Assembly: GCA_023249835.1 (NCBI GenBank)
Contig: JAHFBY010000114.1
Span: 1 to 6,308, forward strand
DNA length: 6,308 bases
DNA from: Elusimicrobiota bacterium
GTDB taxonomy: Bacteria; Elusimicrobiota; Elusimicrobia; 2-02-FULL-39-32
Direction of reading: 5' to 3'
Shown: positions 5,541 to 6,308 of the stretch, piece after piece
How the letters are laid out: each line of letters starts with the position of its first letter
Numbering within the stretch: the first letter of the stretch is position 1
Notes under the pieces: model-generated
What the model was told of the DNA's origin: nothing
Seen by the model: only the letters and a program-made list of their open reading frames with translations
Database searches by the model: none
Program-made: the position numbers and the translations under genes

Positions 5541-5792
5541 TTAAAGATTATCATAAACGTCTTTTCTGTGGCCTATGCGGGAAATCAAAACTCCATCTTT
5601 CAGCTTTAGGTAGATCACCCTGTAATTCCCAATCCTTACGCTGAAATATTCGCTATTTTTAAGGGGTTTTCCAAAGTCCGCATCCCCAAGAAGGTTCTTT
5701 TCAATTTTGGCAATAATGCGCTTGGCTTCAAAACGATCTATCCCTTTTAAATCTTTTCCCACCGAATCTTTATAGTAAATTTTATTTGCCAT
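5541..5792 (-). CDS. RelE/ParE-family toxin of a type II toxin-antitoxin system
   Basis: An 83-residue basic protein of the RelE/ParE superfamily. The N-terminal half has two helices (about 9-35, including FEAKRIIAKIEKNL). The beta-sheet half carries the family pattern: KPLKN (42-46), FSVRIGNYRVIY (50-61) and the closing IGHRKDVY (73-80) with His75, Arg76 and Tyr80. RelE-type members cleave mRNA in the ribosome, while ParE-type members poison gyrase; sequence alone does not decide between them here. The conserved Arg53, Arg58 and the HRKxxY end are intact, so the toxin looks functional. The ATG at 5792 overlaps the antitoxin stop by 11 nt, giving the usual translational coupling; a weak AAGGA lies 11 bases upstream. 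Confidence 0.9.
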   Translation of the reverse strand: MANKIYYKDSVGKDLKGIDRFEAKRIIAKIEKNLLGDADFGKPLKNSEYFSVRIGNYRVIYLKLKDGVLISRIGHRKDVYDNL

Positions 5793-6003
5793 GAAGATAT
5801 TTTTCCTTGAATTCGGCAGAAGTTAAAATTTCGTCGTTTTTATCCTTCATGCGCGCCAAGGCAATTTCATAATCTCCGGTGTCCTCAATATACTCTTTGA
5901 TCGCCTCGCGAATGATATAGTTTTTTGTGCGCTTCAACTCATGCGCTATCCGCCCCAAATCCCTATCCATATCGCCTTCAATCCTCAACGGGATAATGCT
6001 CAT
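5782..6003 (-). CDS. Ribbon-helix-helix antitoxin (CopG/RelB type)
   Basis: A 73-residue antitoxin preceding its toxin. The N-terminal part fits a ribbon-helix-helix DNA-binding domain: a strand with IPLRIEG (4-10), a helix around 11-23, a turn at KRTKN and a second helix YIIREAIKEYIED (29-41). The rest, about 42-73, is charged and probably unfolded until it wraps the toxin; it ends in EFKEKYLHGK. The ATG at 6003 has a strong AAAGGAGG nine bases upstream, so the antitoxin should be made in excess of the toxin, as expected. It should bind the palindrome in its own promoter and repress the operon together with the toxin. The last 11 nt overlap the toxin gene. Confidence 0.88.
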   Translation of the reverse strand: MSIIPLRIEGDMDRDLGRIAHELKRTKNYIIREAIKEYIEDTGDYEIALARMKDKNDEILTSAEFKEKYLHGK

Positions 6004-6012
6004 TATAATCAG

Positions 6013-6020
6013 CCTCCTTT
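6013..6020 (-). promoter_or_regulatory. Strong Shine-Dalgarno site of the antitoxin gene
   Basis: AAAGGAGG on the minus strand, nine bases before the ATG at 6003. It is far stronger than the site before the toxin, which fits the excess of antitoxin these systems need. Confidence 0.7.
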
Positions 6021-6022
6021 AT

Positions 6023-6052
6023 ATGATATACATAGTATATCATAGTATATGA
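6023..6052. promoter_or_regulatory. Palindromic operator of the toxin-antitoxin operon
   Basis: ATGATATAC-ATA-GTATATCAT (6023-6043) is a perfect inverted repeat with 9-bp arms, followed by a further partial half-site GTATATGA (6045-6052). Seen another way, CATAGTATAT is repeated in tandem at 6031-6040 and 6041-6050. Repeated short half-sites covering the -10 box are typical operators for ribbon-helix-helix antitoxins. Confidence 0.65.
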
Positions 6053-6062
6053 ATACCGTCAA
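6034..6062 (-). promoter_or_regulatory. Sigma70-like promoter of the toxin-antitoxin operon
   Basis: On the minus strand TTGACG (6062-6057) and TATACT (6039-6034) are separated by 17 bases. Transcription would start near 6027, about 24 nt before the antitoxin ATG. The -10 and spacer lie within the palindromic operator, consistent with autorepression. Confidence 0.65.
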
Positions 6063-6076
6063 GCCAAGCTGACGCA

Positions 6077-6308
6077 TTATTGACTTTCTTCAAAAATCGT
6101 TGCGGCGCGATTTTCTTCTTCCCGCAGCTTTCCTTCCTCATCAGCGCTCAGGAAACCAATTGTTTTCGGGTTAAACTGCCCTCCGCTGCCAAGGTCAAGG
6201 ACTTTCTGTTCGCCCAAAAGCGCGGTTAAATTTTCCCTAACCAGATCGGCGGCACGGTTATTTTTTGCCTCGTCCCCGTTCTTTTGCCCAAACCGCATTT
6301 GCCGATAC
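6077..6308 (-). CDS. C-terminal part of an unrecognised protein, entering from the right edge
   Basis: The minus-strand frame is open from the window edge to a TAA at 6077, about 76 residues visible. An ATG exists at 6298, but it has no ribosome binding site and the frame continues past it as YRQ. I therefore read this as the end of a longer gene rather than a 73-residue protein. The visible part is hydrophilic and acidic, with predicted helices around RAADLVRENLTALL and in the terminal Glu-rich segment ending FEESQ. There is no signal peptide, membrane segment or recognised motif. A possible CopG-style or enzymatic role cannot be read. The toxin-antitoxin promoter starts within 20 bp of its stop. 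Codon and composition give no sign that it is broken, but the end could have been set by insertion of the toxin-antitoxin cassette. Confidence 0.5.
   Translation of the reverse strand, partial: YRQMRFGQKNGDEAKNNRAADLVRENLTALLGEQKVLDLGSGGQFNPKTIGFLSADEEGKLREEENRAATIFEESQ

Noticed and set aside
5452..5544. Plus-strand frame of 30 codons starting MKITSQSSTVD, with AAAGGA upstream
   Set aside because: It lies almost wholly in the long hairpin and runs into the toxin gene end; the coding potential is explained by chance and the structure constrains the bases. No family is recognised.
6057..6075. Hairpin around the toxin-antitoxin -35 as terminator of the right-edge gene
   Set aside because: The stem of about seven pairs has a bulge and is not followed by a T-run.
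1..6308. CRISPR array, tRNA or rRNA genes
   Set aside because: No regularly spaced repeats with unique spacers and no recognisable structural RNA sequence on either strand.

Overview
This 6.3 kb window reads as chromosomal DNA from a Gram-negative-type bacterium. It has strong Shine-Dalgarno sites, sigma70-like promoters, a predicted lipoprotein and c-di-GMP/phosphorelay signalling proteins. The base composition is intermediate. The combination of stand-alone receivers, a soluble hybrid kinase, a PilZ protein and a divergent FtsH is compatible with a deep-branching or uncultivated diderm phylum (Elusimicrobiota or Omnitrophota come to mind). I cannot assign a taxon from the sequence alone.

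Left block (1-3172, all minus strand): a stand-alone CheY-like response regulator is followed by an unusually short FtsH-family AAA+ metalloprotease. Next comes a predicted lipoprotein whose start overlaps the end of ftsH by 17 nt, then a small membrane protein cut by the window edge. Spacing suggests one operon, with transcription starting at a good promoter (TTGACT-17-TATACT) just upstream of the regulator.

Centre (3252-4451, plus strand): a soluble hybrid sensor kinase (receiver-HisKA-HATPase) is transcribed divergently. Its TATAAT box lies on the same bases as the regulator's -10 on the opposite strand. The predicted start of its mRNA falls almost on the ATG, so the kinase is a leaderless-mRNA candidate. 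Convergent to it, with a 3-nt gap, is a two-gene minus-strand unit (4455-5215): a PilZ domain protein followed by a partly degenerate receiver. Together these form a phosphorelay/c-di-GMP signalling cluster next to a membrane protease.

Right block (5216-6308): a 325-bp gene-free stretch carries an 11-bp direct repeat with a 22-bp period and a long imperfect hairpin. It is followed by a complete type II toxin-antitoxin operon (RHH antitoxin, RelE/ParE toxin, minus strand) with a clear promoter embedded in a palindromic operator. The C-terminal end of an unrecognised protein enters from the right edge.

The hypothesis most worth testing is that the regulator, hybrid kinase, minimal FtsH and lipoprotein form one functional module, in which a phosphorelay controls membrane proteolysis. 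No individual protein family here is new.
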